A DNA stretch of 37,053 nt from Herbaspirillum sp. (lineage in GTDB: Bacteria; Pseudomonadota; Gammaproteobacteria; Burkholderiales; Burkholderiaceae_D). The stretch lies in assembly GCA_028291765.1 (NCBI GenBank), contig JAQGNR010000080.1, positions 1-37,053 of the forward strand. The letters are read 5' to 3'. The notes under the pieces were generated by a model. It was not told the DNA's origin and ran no database searches. It was given only the letters and a program-made list of their open reading frames with translations. Below are positions 19,114-28,208 of the stretch, piece after piece (position 1 is the first letter of the stretch; each line of letters opens with the position of its first letter). The translations under genes were made by a program, and so were the position numbers.

Positions 19114-20279
19114 TCGGATATCTCCACCAGACGACCGAAATTCTTCCCGAACTTTTGTTGGTACTCCGTCATCTTTTGCATGCGTTCCTGAACCCGCGTC
19201 CTATCTTGCACTTCGCCGGCCAGTTGGCCGCATGCGGCATCGATATCGTCGCCGCGCGTTTTACGGATGGTCGTGACAATCCCGGCATCCATCAAAATCT
19301 GCGCAAATGCTTTGATGCGGAGATTTTTGGAACGAGTCAAACCGGATTCGGGAAAAGGATTAAAGGGGATCAGATTGAATTTACATGGCACTGCATCGGG
19401 GCCATTGCGCACCAGCTCGATGAGTTCATGCGCATGCGTGTCGCTATCGTTGACGCCATCGAGCATGCAATATTCGAACGTCACGAAATCGCGTGGCGCG
19501 AACGCGAGATAGCGCTTGCAAGCGGCCATCAATTCGCGCAAAGGGTGTTTTTTGTTCAAGGGAATCAAGCTATCGCGCAAAGCATCGTTCGATGCATGCA
19601 GCGACACTGCCAGCGCCACGGGGCATTCTTGCGAGAGTTTATCGATCATCGGCACCACGCCGCTGGTCGACAGCGTTACCCGGCGCCTCGACAAGCCATA
19701 GGCATTGTCATCGAGCATCAGCTTCAACGCAGTCACGGTAGGCACGAAATTAAGCAGCGGCTCGCCCATGCCCATCATCACGACATTGGTGATCTGACGC
19801 TCGCCTTTGGGCCCTGCTTCGATACCTTTGGTCTTGCGCAATTCAAATTCAGCCATCCACAGTTGGCCGATAATCTCGCCAACCGTCAAATTACGATTGA
19901 AGCCCTGCTTGCCGGTGGAGCAAAACCGGCAATTTACCGCACAACCCGCTTGCGTCGAAATACACAAGGTGCCGCGGTTTTCTTCGGGAATAAATACGGT
20001 TTCTATTGCGTTGCCCTGCCCGACATCGAGCAACCATTTGCGGGTGCCGTCGGCAGAGGTGTGGTCGCTGATAACGTCCGGTGCCAGCACGATCGCACGG
20101 CCGGCCAGTTTTTCCCGCAGCGATTTGGCCAGATCGGTCATCGCATCGAAATCCGATGCGCCGAATTGATGAATCCAACGCTGCAACTGCTTGGCGCGAA
20201 ATGGCTTCTCACCCAACTCGCCGCAATAAGCGACAAGTTGCGCAGGATCCAGATCCAGCAGATTGGTGAGAACAGTCAT
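19110..20279 (-). CDS. rlmN: 23S rRNA/tRNA m2A methyltransferase (radical SAM)
   Basis: RlmN methylates C2 of A2503 in 23S rRNA and A37 of some tRNAs by a radical-SAM mechanism. The 389-residue protein begins [15 protein letters not shown], has the 4Fe-4S triad CAVNCRFC (C113, C117, C120), the GMGEPLLNF motif, [15 protein letters not shown], and [15 protein letters not shown] with the C-terminal catalytic Cys. I place the start at the ATG at 20279, which has AAAGG upstream. The frame stays open to 20462, but that part is unrelated in sequence. It lies 67 bp downstream of ndk. Confidence 0.97.
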   Translation of the reverse strand: MTVLTNLLDLDPAQLVAYCGELGEKPFRAKQLQRWIHQFGASDFDAMTDLAKSLREKLAGRAIVLAPDVISDHTSADGTRKWLLDVGQGNAIETVFIPEENRGTLCISTQAGCAVNCRFCSTGKQGFNRNLTVGEIIGQLWMAEFELRKTKGIEAGPKGERQITNVVMMGMGEPLLNFVPTVTALKLMLDDNAYGLSRRRVTLSTSGVVPMIDKLSQECPVALAVSLHASNDALRDSLIPLNKKHPLRELMAACKRYLAFAPRDFVTFEYCMLDGVNDSDTHAHELIELVRNGPDAVPCKFNLIPFNPFPESGLTRSKNLRIKAFAQILMDAGIVTTIRKTRGDDIDAACGQLAGEVQDRTRVQERMQKMTEYQQKFGKNFGRLVEISE

Positions 20280-20346
20280 AGCGCCAGCCTTTAGTCGCGC
20301 CGCTTGCACCGCCCGATGGGGCGAGGCTTGGAGCAGACGCTTTTTA

Positions 20347-20772
20347 TCAACGTGAGTGAATATTTGAAGCAGGGAAAAAATAAGCCATTTCAACCTTGGC
20401 ATTGTCGGCTGAATCCGAACCATGCACTGCATTGGCATCGATCGAATCGGCGAAGTCTGCACGAATGGTGCCGGCTTCTGCTTTTTTCGGATCGGTTGCG
20501 CCCATCAGATCACGGTGCTTCAGGATGGCGTTTTCGCCTTCCAATACTTGCACGATCACCGGACCGGAGATCATGAAATCGACCAGATCCTTGAAGAAAG
20601 GACGCTCGCGATGAACAGCATAGAAACCTTCGGCTTCAGCGCGCGACAGCTGTTGCATGCGGGCGGCAATGATCTTCAGGCCAGCATTTTCGAAACGGCT
20701 GTAAATTTGCCCAATTACATTTTTTGCGACTGCGTCCGGCTTGATAATCGACAGTGTGCGTTCAATTGCCAT
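20347..20772 (-). CDS. ndk: Nucleoside diphosphate kinase
   Basis: Ndk balances nucleoside triphosphates by moving the gamma-phosphate through a phospho-histidine. The 141-residue protein has the standard fold and length: [21 protein letters not shown] at the N-terminus, K11 and R87-region contacts, and the active-site NAVHGSDS with catalytic H117. The start at 20772 follows TTGGAGTTTTTACAG. An in-frame TTG/ATG extension to 20787 is not family-like. The leader upstream contains a tandem repeat array (20809-20880). Gene order ndk-rlmN-pilF-rodZ-ispG-hisS is conserved in gamma- and beta-proteobacteria. Confidence 0.98.
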   Translation of the reverse strand: MAIERTLSIIKPDAVAKNVIGQIYSRFENAGLKIIAARMQQLSRAEAEGFYAVHRERPFFKDLVDFMISGPVIVQVLEGENAILKHRDLMGATDPKKAEAGTIRADFADSIDANAVHGSDSADNAKVEMAYFFPASNIHSR

Positions 20773-20808
20773 CTGTAAAAACTCCAATAGAATGAAAGGG
20801 TTAGGGCC

Positions 20809-20880
20809 GGTTTAGATATCGGATTAAATACCGGGTTAAATATCGAATTAAATATCGAATTAAATATCTGTTTAACCAGA
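20809..20880. repeat. 12-bp tandem repeat array in the ndk leader
   Basis: Units in exact 12-bp register are GGTTTAGATATC, GGATTAAATACC, GGGTTAAATATC, GAATTAAATATC (twice) and a decayed TGTTTAACCAGA. Two adjacent units are identical, which suggests recent slippage. The array begins 37 bp upstream of the ndk start codon. Confidence 0.85.
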
Positions 20881-21044
20881 TTAGACACCACTAAATTCAA
20901 CGAATTTTTAACAGGCCCTAAAATTGTAAATTGATAATGCAATCAACCCGTGATTTTAACATGAAACATTATGAATACCGCACCAACTTGGCCTGCCTTG
21001 GGAATGCCGTTGCGGAGCGGCAAATGCACGCCGGATACGCAACG

Positions 21045-21053
21045 TGGTATTCT
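21045..21053 (+). promoter_or_regulatory. Candidate extended -10 for yccA-like gene
   Basis: TGGTATTCT fits the TGn-TATAAT extended -10 pattern (4/6 in the hexamer) and would start transcription about 33 nt before the ATG at 21093. No convincing -35 is present. Confidence 0.35.
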
Positions 21054-21092
21054 GCGTAAGCTTATTCACCATGTAAGAGGAGAACCATAATC

Positions 21093-21791
21093 ATGGCGCT
21101 AAATCGAAATCTGCAAGACACCTTGCGCTCCAGCAATACCGGCACGATAACCGGCCACCGCGTGCTGCGCAATACCTACTGGCTACTGGCCTTGTCGATG
21201 ATCCCGACAATCTTCGGCGCATGGATGGGCGTTCAAATGCACCTCAGCCTGTTCACCGGCAGCCCGTTCATGGGATTCATCATATTCATGGCGATTGCTT
21301 TCGGTTTTTTCTATGTGATTGAAAAAACCAAGAACTCCGGATGGGGCGTTGTCGCGCTGCTGGGATTCACCTTCTTCATGGGTCTGATGCTGTCGCGCCT
21401 GCTCGAGCAGGTGCTCGGCTTTGCCAACGGCACCCAGCTGATCATGACCGCATTTGGCGGCACTGCCGCCGTATTCGGCGTCATGGCAACAGTCGCTACC
21501 GTGTCCAAGCGGGATTTTTCGGGTATGAGCAAATGGCTGTTTGCCGGCTTGCTAGTGATTGTGGTAGCGGCCCTGGCCAATGTGTTCCTGCAATTGCCGG
21601 CTCTGCAACTCACTATTTCGGTGGTCGCTATCGGCATTTTCTCCGCATATTTGTTATATGACGTACAACAAGTCATCAACGGCGGCGAAACGAATTACAT
21701 TTCAGCAACACTCCGGATTTATCTCGATGTCTACAATATCTTCGTGAATCTGCTGGCAATTCTTGGGATCCTTGGCGGCGACCGGCGCTAA
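21093..21791 (+). CDS. yccA: YccA-type Bax-inhibitor-1 family membrane protein
   Basis: This 232-residue integral membrane protein has about seven hydrophobic helices (starting near residues 28, 53, 83, 112, 144, 168 and 205) and the family C-terminal pattern SAYLLYDVQQVINGGETNYISATLRIYLDVYNIF. In E. coli, YccA is a substrate and modulator of the FtsH protease, and its turnover is controlled by HflKC. Both hflK and hflC are in this window, so a functional link is plausible. It is a single-gene plus-strand unit with a strong ribosome site (AAGAGGAG). The symbol rests on family resemblance; other Bax-inhibitor members such as YbhL are similar. Confidence 0.88.
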   Translation: MALNRNLQDTLRSSNTGTITGHRVLRNTYWLLALSMIPTIFGAWMGVQMHLSLFTGSPFMGFIIFMAIAFGFFYVIEKTKNSGWGVVALLGFTFFMGLMLSRLLEQVLGFANGTQLIMTAFGGTAAVFGVMATVATVSKRDFSGMSKWLFAGLLVIVVAALANVFLQLPALQLTISVVAIGIFSAYLLYDVQQVINGGETNYISATLRIYLDVYNIFVNLLAILGILGGDRR

Positions 21792-21793
21792 AG

Positions 21794-21817
21794 GAAATCG
21801 AAATCGAAATCAAAATC
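21794..21817. repeat. Four 6-bp tandem repeats (GAAATC)
   Basis: GAAATC occurs three times and AAAATC once in exact register directly between the yccA stop and the terminator. Confidence 0.75.
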
Positions 21818-21848
21818 AAAAAGCCGATCCGTGGGTCGGCTTTTTTTT
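21818..21848. terminator. Bidirectional terminator between yccA and rlmD
   Basis: The stem GCCGATC / GGTCGGC (one G-U pair) with loop CGTG is flanked by AAAAA on the left and TTTTTTTT (21841-21848) on the right. It serves yccA on the plus strand and rlmD on the minus strand. Confidence 0.88.
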
Positions 21849-21895
21849 ACGTCTGAAAGTTGAACACTGAAAGGGCAAAAAGTAGAAAGCAAACA

Positions 21896-23254
21896 CTAAG
21901 CAATCAAATCGAACACCGCAATCGATTCAACATGCGCAGTATGCGGGAACATATTGACGACACCCGCGTGTTTTAACGCATAACCACCCTCTTGGATCAG
22001 CATGCCGGCATCACGCGCCAGCGTACCCGGGCTGCACGAGACGTAGACAATACGCCTGGGCTTCAATTCCGGCGCCAATGTGCCGAGATCGATCATCGCC
22101 TGACAGACTGCCTGGGCGCCATCTCGCGGCGGATCGATCAGCATCCGATCGAATTTACCGAGCTCGACAAAATCCTGCGCGGTCGCCTCGAACAAGTTCC
22201 GGCAATAAAATTGCACCTTGTCGCTCAAACCGTTCGCTGCTGCATTCTCGGTGGCACGTTCGGTCAGCGCCGTACTGCCTTCGATCCCAACCACACTGGC
22301 CGCCCGGGTTGCGATCGGCAGCGTGAAATTGCCTAATCCGCAGAATAGATCCGCCACCCGCTCACCAGGCGCAATGTCGAGCAAGCGCAGCGCGCGCGAT
22401 ACCAGCACCCGATTGATCTGATGGTTCACTTGCGTAAAATCGGTCGGTTTGAACGGCATACGCACGTCGAATTCAGGCAATGTGTAATGCAAATCCGACT
22501 GTGCCGGGTAAAACGGATAGGCGCTATCGGGCCCCGCCGGCTGCAACCACCATTGCACATCATGCAAATCTGCAAACGCACGCAGCTTCGATTCGTCTTC
22601 TGCAATTAACGGCGTCATGTTACGTAACACCAGCACCGTCAATTGCTTATTACCCTCACCCTCGCCGATCGCCAATTCAATTTGAGGTAGTGCATCCATT
22701 GCATCCATCGAGGCGATCAGATGACGCAACGGCACCAGCAACGCGGAGACATGCGCCGGCAAAATCCGGCACGACGTCATATCGGTGATGAACGAGGATT
22801 TGCGTTCGTGAAAGCCAACCAGCACACCACCTTTTTTCGGCACATTGCGCACCGAGATGCGCGCCCGATACCGATAGCCCCAGGTTGGCCCGTAAACCGG
22901 GCGCAGCATATTCTCCGCCTTGAGCTTGCCGATATGCCACAAGCTGTCTTCCAGTACGCGCTGTTTCGCGGCAACCTGGGCTGACGGCTCCAGATGCTGC
23001 ATCGCGCAGCCGCCGCAAAGTCCGAAATAAGCACATTCAGGCTTGACCCGCATACTCGATTCCCGGTGCAGCGCGGTCATGTTGGCGGCTTCCCATTTCG
23101 GTTTCTTGCGATAGGTGCTGAAACTGACGCGTTCGCCAGCCAACGCGCCTTCGACAAAAATCACCTTGCCGGGCGTGCCGTCCTCGTTGTGCAGGTGGCC
23201 GATGCCCCGCCCTTCCATGTCCAGCGATTCAATATCGAGAATAAGATCTTGCAT
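21896..23254 (-). CDS. rlmD: 23S rRNA (uracil-1939-C5) methyltransferase
   Basis: RlmD (RumA) is an iron-sulfur methyltransferase that makes m5U1939 in 23S rRNA. The product has an N-terminal TRAM RNA-binding domain (about residues 4-60), 4Fe-4S ligands at C74, C80, C83 and C162 (CAYFGLCGGC and TSC), a SAM-binding core (VADLFCGLGNFTLPIA, GIEGSTALTERATENAA), DPPRDGAQAV, and the catalytic Cys in YVSCSPGTLARD. I start at the ATG at 23254 (452 residues); an in-frame ATG at 23275 adds seven residues, and neither has a clear ribosome site. It lies downstream of nlpD, where many relatives have rpoS in between. Confidence 0.95.
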   Translation of the reverse strand: MQDLILDIESLDMEGRGIGHLHNEDGTPGKVIFVEGALAGERVSFSTYRKKPKWEAANMTALHRESSMRVKPECAYFGLCGGCAMQHLEPSAQVAAKQRVLEDSLWHIGKLKAENMLRPVYGPTWGYRYRARISVRNVPKKGGVLVGFHERKSSFITDMTSCRILPAHVSALLVPLRHLIASMDAMDALPQIELAIGEGEGNKQLTVLVLRNMTPLIAEDESKLRAFADLHDVQWWLQPAGPDSAYPFYPAQSDLHYTLPEFDVRMPFKPTDFTQVNHQINRVLVSRALRLLDIAPGERVADLFCGLGNFTLPIATRAASVVGIEGSTALTERATENAAANGLSDKVQFYCRNLFEATAQDFVELGKFDRMLIDPPRDGAQAVCQAMIDLGTLAPELKPRRIVYVSCSPGTLARDAGMLIQEGGYALKHAGVVNMFPHTAHVESIAVFDLIA

Positions 23255-23330
23255 AAGTAACAGCGAAAATGACAATGACTGGTAAGCCAGTAAATAACTA
23301 TGGCCGTAACGTAATGCGGCCGTAAAATCA

Positions 23331-23356
23331 TACGCCGCATTACTTAATGCGGCGTA
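23331..23356 (-). terminator. Perfect 12-bp palindrome after nlpD (possible terminator)
   Basis: TACGCCGCATTA and TAATGCGGCGTA are separated by CT. A third copy of TAATGCGGC lies at 23312-23320 and could pair with the middle arm instead, giving two competing hairpins. On the minus strand only a short TTTTA follows, so termination is plausible but not certain. It lies 12 bp past the nlpD stop. Confidence 0.5.
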
Positions 23357-23367
23357 GATGGAATGGA

Positions 23368-24363
23368 TTATCTTGGAGGAAGATATTTGGCGGGGTCGAC
23401 CGGCTTGCCTTGCTGACGTATTTCGAAATGCAGCATCACCGCATCACTATCGGAATTGCCCATTTCGGCAATTTTCTGTCCCCTGGTGACCTCCTGGCCT
23501 TCTTTCACCAGAATGGTTTTGTTATGCGCATAGGCAGATAGCAAATTATTGTTATGTTTGACGATCACCAGATTGCCGTAACCGCGGATGCCGGCGCCGG
23601 CATACATCACTTTACCTGCGCCTGCGGCCATAACGGCCTGACCACTCTTGCCCGCAATATCGATGCCTTTTTTAGTCGCAAAGCTACCGACCACTTTACC
23701 TTCGGCAGGCCACATCCAGTCCATGGCAGCTTCCTCGCCGGCTGCCGTTGCCGCAGGCGAAACATCGGTTTTCGCACCAGACTGTGCCGGCGCAACCGCA
23801 GATGGCACAGCGTTTGTTGCAGCGCCTGGCGCAGTATCGAGCGCGGTATCCGGCTTTTCGAGTTCAGCCAATGCGGCGTCGGAATAAGGACGCTTGTCGC
23901 CACGCGGGCCGATTTTGTTCAGATTGCCATCCGCAGCCGGCACACCCGCAACAGTAGAAGCCGGCGCTCCCAACTGCCTGACTTCGACGCCAGAACCGTT
24001 GCCGACACTGCCGACCTCTACACCAGCGGCTGCATCCGGCGGCAATACGCGCAGCAATTGATCGACTTTTATATCATTCGGATTGGTCAGATTATTCCAG
24101 GCGACTATGTCTTTATAGCTTTGCCCGACTTCGACAGCAATGCGAAATAAGGTGTCGCCCTTTTTGACGCGATAATAACCACGGCCTTCCGCCGCCGGCG
24201 CAACAGAAGATGCAGCAGATGCAGCGGGCGCAGCAGCCGCCGCGGTCGATTGTGAAGTACGGGAGACAACCGGCGCCGGCGTCAGAGAGGGAGAAGAACA
24301 TGCCGCCAGCAAAGAGGCGCTCAAGACAACAACCGGGATCAAACGGGGGAGTTTCATACTCAT
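23368..24363 (-). CDS. nlpD: NlpD-like lipoprotein with LysM and degenerate LytM domain
   Basis: NlpD activates the AmiC amidase to split the septal cell wall. The 331-residue product has a lipoprotein signal (SLLAAC, Cys at residue 22), an Ala/Ser-rich linker, one LysM domain (about 63-107, YYRVKKGDTLFRIAVEVGQSY), a second low-complexity linker, and a C-terminal LytM/M23 fold (KKGIDIAGKSGQAV, GYGNLVIVKHNNNLLSAYAHN, MLHFEIRQQGKPVDPAKYLPPR). The first metal-ligand His of active M23 enzymes is Lys here, as in E. coli NlpD, so it is probably a regulator and not a hydrolase. Starts at 24363, 24357 or 24393 are possible. It follows pcm. Confidence 0.93.
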   Translation of the reverse strand: MSMKLPRLIPVVVLSASLLAACSSPSLTPAPVVSRTSQSTAAAAAPAASAASSVAPAAEGRGYYRVKKGDTLFRIAVEVGQSYKDIVAWNNLTNPNDIKVDQLLRVLPPDAAAGVEVGSVGNGSGVEVRQLGAPASTVAGVPAADGNLNKIGPRGDKRPYSDAALAELEKPDTALDTAPGAATNAVPSAVAPAQSGAKTDVSPAATAAGEEAAMDWMWPAEGKVVGSFATKKGIDIAGKSGQAVMAAGAGKVMYAGAGIRGYGNLVIVKHNNNLLSAYAHNKTILVKEGQEVTRGQKIAEMGNSDSDAVMLHFEIRQQGKPVDPAKYLPPR

Positions 24364-24460
24364 TACGATTTTAGTTTTCTGCAACGATAGCATTGACTAC
24401 TTAGTTGATTGACAGTTCATCGGCGCCAATTGCGGCCGATAAACATACGGTTCAATACTG

Positions 24461-25381
24461 TCACACCACGCCCGGCCGCAAAGGCACGAAACGAACACCC
24501 TCCAGCGTGACGCTACTCCATTCGAATTTGCCGATGCGCTCGATCAGTTGCAGCACTTGATCCTGATGCTCGCCGCCAACCGGCGCAATCAGACGCCCTC
24601 CTATTGCCAATTGATCCAATAAAGCCTGCGGCACTTCCATGCCGGCCGCAGCCAGGATAATGCCATCAAAGGGGGCCACTTGCGGCAGGCCAAGCATACC
24701 ATCTCCGTAATGCAAACGAATATTGGGAATGCGCATCGGCCGCAAATTGCGTTTGGCCAGTTCGTGCAAAGGCTTGATGCGTTCAATCGAATAAACTTCG
24801 CCGGCTAATACCGAAAGCACAGCAGCCTGATAGCCGCAGCCGGTGCCGATTTCCAGCACGCGCTTGAGTTCGCCGCCGGCATGGTTGTCGCGCATCACTT
24901 CAATCATGCGCGCGACGATATACGGCTGGGATATAGTTTGGTGGTAACCGATCGGCAGCGATGCATCGATATATGCCTGACTGGCCATCGCCGGCTCCAG
25001 GAATAGATGGCGCGGCACCGCCTCCAGCGCCGCCAGCACTTTGCGGTCCTGCACGCCTAATTGCGCTACCCGAGCCACCATCGCCTTACGCACCGCATCA
25101 GACACCATGGATGCACCACCGGCTTTGGCTGCCGATGATGTGTGCGATGTGTGGGATGTGTGCGATGTGTGGGATTGCGATGTATGCGAATCGGACCTCG
25201 CCCGCTGCGGCGTCGCAACAGCGGCCTGACGCGACGAACTCAAGACTGCGCTGGACGCGGCATTGCGGGTCGCTGTCTGCGGCGTGGCAGTTTTAGCAAC
25301 GGCCCTGGCGGGTGTTTTTCCGGGATTTTTTTGCGCCAGCGAATCCAGCGAGAGCGGAAAACGTTTGTTCTTTTCGGTCAT
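24461..25381 (-). CDS. pcm: Protein-L-isoaspartate O-methyltransferase with long N-terminal extension
   Basis: Pcm repairs isoaspartyl residues in damaged proteins using SAM. The catalytic domain covers about residues 92-306, with [37 protein letters not shown], the SAM motif [15 protein letters not shown] and [19 protein letters not shown]. Typical Pcm is about 210 residues, so this 306-residue form has ~90 extra residues that are Ala/Ser/Thr/Gln-rich and include a His-Thr-Ser repeat (about 66-83) encoded by 9-bp DNA repeats. The ATG at 25381 overlaps the surE stop by 4 nt (ATGA), which supports this start. An internal Met at residue 92 could give a short form. Confidence 0.94.
   Translation of the reverse strand: MTEKNKRFPLSLDSLAQKNPGKTPARAVAKTATPQTATRNAASSAVLSSSRQAAVATPQRARSDSHTSQSHTSHTSHTSHTSSAAKAGGASMVSDAVRKAMVARVAQLGVQDRKVLAALEAVPRHLFLEPAMASQAYIDASLPIGYHQTISQPYIVARMIEVMRDNHAGGELKRVLEIGTGCGYQAAVLSVLAGEVYSIERIKPLHELAKRNLRPMRIPNIRLHYGDGMLGLPQVAPFDGIILAAAGMEVPQALLDQLAIGGRLIAPVGGEHQDQVLQLIERIGKFEWSSVTLEGVRFVPLRPGVV
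25137..25187. repeat. 9-bp tandem repeats inside pcm
   Basis: GATGTGTGC and GATGTGTGG alternate four times (25137-25172), giving an 18-bp unit twice, followed by a decayed GATTGC-GATGTATGC. Unit length is a multiple of three, so copy-number change would lengthen or shorten the His-Thr-Ser stretch of Pcm without a frameshift. Confidence 0.9.
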
Positions 25382-26115
25382 GCCAACGCCTCGCGCAACG
25401 ACTGCAACTGTTTGGCATGCGTCAAATCGATCTGCAAAGGCGTAATCGAAATCAGACCCTGCGCGGTCGCGTGAAAATCCGTGCCCTCGCTGGCGTCCAG
25501 TATCTTGCCCACCGCGCCGATCCAGTACATATCCTGGCCGAACGGATCGGTCAACTTGTGCACCGGCTCCGACGCATGACGCTTGCCGAGCCGGGTTGCT
25601 ACGGGCTGGCCCAATTGATCGTAGGGACGATTCGGAATATTGACGTTCAACAGATAAGGACGCGGCAATTGATCGAATTGCCGCATCACGATCTCCCTGG
25701 CGATTTTGGCGGCGGCATCGAGCTCGACCCAACCGCGTTCGACTTGCGAAAACGCAATCGCCGGAATGCCGAATAAATAGCCTTCGGTGGCTGCTGCCAC
25801 GGTACCCGAATACAAGGTATCGTCGCCCATGTTCTGGCCCTGATTAATACCGGACACGATCAAATCGGGCTTGAACGGCAACAGGCCGGTCAACGCAATA
25901 TGCACGCAATCCGAAGGCGTGCCGTTGACAAAATAGACGCCTTGCGCGGTCTGGCCGACCGTCAACGGCCGCTCCAGCGTCAGGGAATTGGAACAGCCGG
26001 AACGATTACTGTCGGGCGCAACGACAGTAACCTCGGCGCACGACGACAACGCATCGGCCAGCGCAATCAGGCCGGGCGCCAGGTAACCATCGTCGTTACT
26101 GATCAAGATTTTCAT
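25378..26115 (-). CDS. surE: 5'/3'-nucleotidase SurE
   Basis: SurE is a metal-dependent nucleoside monophosphate phosphatase associated with stationary-phase survival. The 245-residue protein has the N-terminal [15 protein letters not shown] with metal-binding D8/D9, [26 protein letters not shown] and [26 protein letters not shown], all diagnostic. Its start overlaps the helicase stop by 4 nt and its stop overlaps the pcm start by 4 nt, so the three are tightly coupled. The surE-pcm-nlpD order is conserved across proteobacteria. Confidence 0.98.
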   Translation of the reverse strand: MKILISNDDGYLAPGLIALADALSSCAEVTVVAPDSNRSGCSNSLTLERPLTVGQTAQGVYFVNGTPSDCVHIALTGLLPFKPDLIVSGINQGQNMGDDTLYSGTVAAATEGYLFGIPAIAFSQVERGWVELDAAAKIAREIVMRQFDQLPRPYLLNVNIPNRPYDQLGQPVATRLGKRHASEPVHKLTDPFGQDMYWIGAVGKILDASEGTDFHATAQGLISITPLQIDLTHAKQLQSLREALA

Positions 26116-28172
26116 GGTGTGATTTTACCTGAGACAAGCGCTTCGGATGCGCTATCTTTAGCACTGAAAAATGCCTGCACATCGGCGATTTCGCGGGTGC
26201 GCTTGAAGGGCGGCAAACTCTGCCAGATGCGCTTGCCGTAGCCCTTCGAAATCAGCCTCGGATCGCAAATCATCAGCACGCCGCTATCGGTTTCATCGCG
26301 TATCAGACGGCCTGCGCCCTGCTTCAGATTAATGATCGCTTCCGGTAGTTGATGGTGCATGAAACCGTTCAATCCCTGCTTCTCCAGTTCGCTGATGCGC
26401 GCGGCAAGCACCGGATCGTCCGGCGGCGAAAACGGTAACTTATCGATGATCACCAGCGATAACGCCTCGCCGCGTACATCCACCCCTTCCCAGAAACTCT
26501 GACTGCCGATCAACACGCCATTGCCCGAAGCGCGGAAACGATCCAGCAATTCGGTGCGGCCCAATTCGCCCTGCACAAACAATGGGTACTTCAGTGCGCG
26601 TTGTTCGAACTCCGCGCGCAAGCGCTCGGCCGCACGTTTGACCGCGCGTATCGTCGTGCACAGAAAGAAAGTGCGGCCGCCGGCAGCTTCGATGGCCGGC
26701 AGCGCAATATCGATCACGGCATCGGTATAGTCGGGAGAATTCGGCTGCGGCAGGCCGCTCGGCACATAGAGCAAACCTTGCTCGGCATAATCGAACGGAC
26801 TGGGCCAGGATTGCGCCGGTTCATCCACTAATCCCATTTGCGACGTGTAATGATGGAAATCGTTTTTCACCGCCAACGTAGCCGAGGTAAATATCCAGGT
26901 CCGCGGTGTGCCTTCACGCTGCTTGTTGAAAATCGGCGCGATCGACAAAGGCGTGCGGTGCAGTTGCAGCGAGGATGAAAACGCTTCGACCCATAACACC
27001 GACTCCGGCTCTGCCCCGGTTTTCCCTGTTGCGCTCTTGCCAGCCGCCTTGGCAGGCCCGGCCGGAGTCTTACCCCAGCTCTCCAGCCGGCTTGATAATT
27101 CGATGGCCCGGGTGCGGCACTGCTCGATGCTTTCCGCGCGTTCCGCCTGTTTTTCCAAAGTCAGCAACATTTCTTCCATGCTGGAAATCAAGGTTTCCAG
27201 CGCCGGGAAAAACGCGCTCGACGGCGCAATCTGATGCAAGGCAAGCCGCACCACGTCTTGCGAAAATGCCAAGCGGAGGTCTCGCGCGGCGCGTTCCACG
27301 GGCGCTACCAGCTTGGCCCAATCGGCGCCATCGCGGGCATGCGACAGACCCTCCGCCAACACATCCCGGCATAATTCCAGCACTTGCGAAGTCGATACCG
27401 TATCGCCAAAAAACAGCGTCGCCGTTTCCGGCAATTGATGCGCTTCATCGAACACAATCGTATTTGCAGACGGCAACAGCTCCGCCACGCCGGTATCCTT
27501 AAGCGCGACATCGGCAAAGAACAAATGATGATTGACCACGACCACATCGGCCTGCTGCGCTTCTTTGCGTGCTTTCATCACAAAGCAGTCTTGATAATAC
27601 TGACATTCGGCGCCGAAACAGGTATCGCGGGTGGACGTCACCAGATTCCAGATCAACGCCGTCTCCGGAACTTTGGTCAATTCGGCCTTATCGCCCGACC
27701 CGGTGGTCTTCATGAAACGCGATATCTCGCGTAAATAACCGACATCTTCACGCGCGGTCAGGCGGCCGTTCTGAAGCGTGCGCTCCAGATGAAAATGACA
27801 AACGTAATTGGCGCGCCCCTTCAACAACGCTACCGAGACCGGCGCATTGAGTGCGCGGCGCACGGTAGGAATATCGCGCGAGAACAACTGATCCTGCAGA
27901 TTTTTGGTGCCGGTCGAAATGATGGTTTTGCCGCCCCATAACAATGCAGGCACAAGATAGGCGAAGGTCTTGCCGGTACCGGTCCCGGCTTCTGCAATTA
28001 ATGTGGTGCGCTGGGCAATGGCGCCGGCGATGGCTTTGGCCATCTCGGTTTGCGAGCGGCGCGGCCGAAAACCGCCGACCGCGCCGCCGAGCGGGCCGCC
28101 GGCGCCGAAGAGCTGGTCGATCTCTGCATCGTGATCGCCGGCAGCGTCAGGATTTACTAATTCGTCGGTCAA
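26112..28172 (-). CDS. DinG/YoaA-family ATP-dependent DNA helicase
   Basis: This 686-residue superfamily 2 iron-sulfur helicase is related to DinG, YoaA and XPD, which unwind DNA 5'-3' during repair. Visible are Walker A (EAGTGTGKT, about 61-69), the four-Cys cluster spread over NYVCHFHL and [14 protein letters not shown], the DEAH box ([10 protein letters not shown]), TSATLAVKN, and motif VI ([22 protein letters not shown]). An Ala/Gly/Lys low-complexity insert lies near residue 370. Length and the [22 protein letters not shown] motif fit YoaA better than DinG, but I cannot settle this. The stop overlaps the surE start by 4 nt. Start at 28172, [13 protein letters not shown]. Confidence 0.93.
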   Translation of the reverse strand: MTDELVNPDAAGDHDAEIDQLFGAGGPLGGAVGGFRPRRSQTEMAKAIAGAIAQRTTLIAEAGTGTGKTFAYLVPALLWGGKTIISTGTKNLQDQLFSRDIPTVRRALNAPVSVALLKGRANYVCHFHLERTLQNGRLTAREDVGYLREISRFMKTTGSGDKAELTKVPETALIWNLVTSTRDTCFGAECQYYQDCFVMKARKEAQQADVVVVNHHLFFADVALKDTGVAELLPSANTIVFDEAHQLPETATLFFGDTVSTSQVLELCRDVLAEGLSHARDGADWAKLVAPVERAARDLRLAFSQDVVRLALHQIAPSSAFFPALETLISSMEEMLLTLEKQAERAESIEQCRTRAIELSSRLESWGKTPAGPAKAAGKSATGKTGAEPESVLWVEAFSSSLQLHRTPLSIAPIFNKQREGTPRTWIFTSATLAVKNDFHHYTSQMGLVDEPAQSWPSPFDYAEQGLLYVPSGLPQPNSPDYTDAVIDIALPAIEAAGGRTFFLCTTIRAVKRAAERLRAEFEQRALKYPLFVQGELGRTELLDRFRASGNGVLIGSQSFWEGVDVRGEALSLVIIDKLPFSPPDDPVLAARISELEKQGLNGFMHHQLPEAIINLKQGAGRLIRDETDSGVLMICDPRLISKGYGKRIWQSLPPFKRTREIADVQAFFSAKDSASEALVSGKITP

Positions 28173-28208
28173 AATAGGGGAATTTTAGATTCGGAGTCAA
28201 ATTCGGAT

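Larger units (their letters stand above)
20773..21092. other. Intergenic region between ndk and yccA (320 bp)
   Basis: No gene is supported here. It holds the ndk leader with a 12-bp repeat array, a small palindrome TTGAT-AATGCA-ATCAA (20931-20946), a candidate extended -10 for yccA (21045-21053), and a strong ribosome site AAGAGGAG just before the yccA start. Confidence 0.6.

Noticed and set aside
18522..20294. 590-codon open frame on the plus strand, antisense to pilF and rlmN
   Set aside because: It lies opposite two well-identified conserved genes, has Arg/His/Gln-rich low-complexity composition and no recognisable motif. It arises from codon bias of the true genes.
20310..20324. Small hairpin CGCCC-CATC-GGGCG between ndk and rlmN
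   Set aside because: It is only 5 bp with no U-tract, so neither a terminator nor a regulatory role can be supported.
20715..20942. Minus-strand frame with IFNSIFNSIFNP repeats
   Set aside because: It is the translation of the 12-bp repeat array in the ndk leader and runs into ndk out of frame; no evidence of a real protein.
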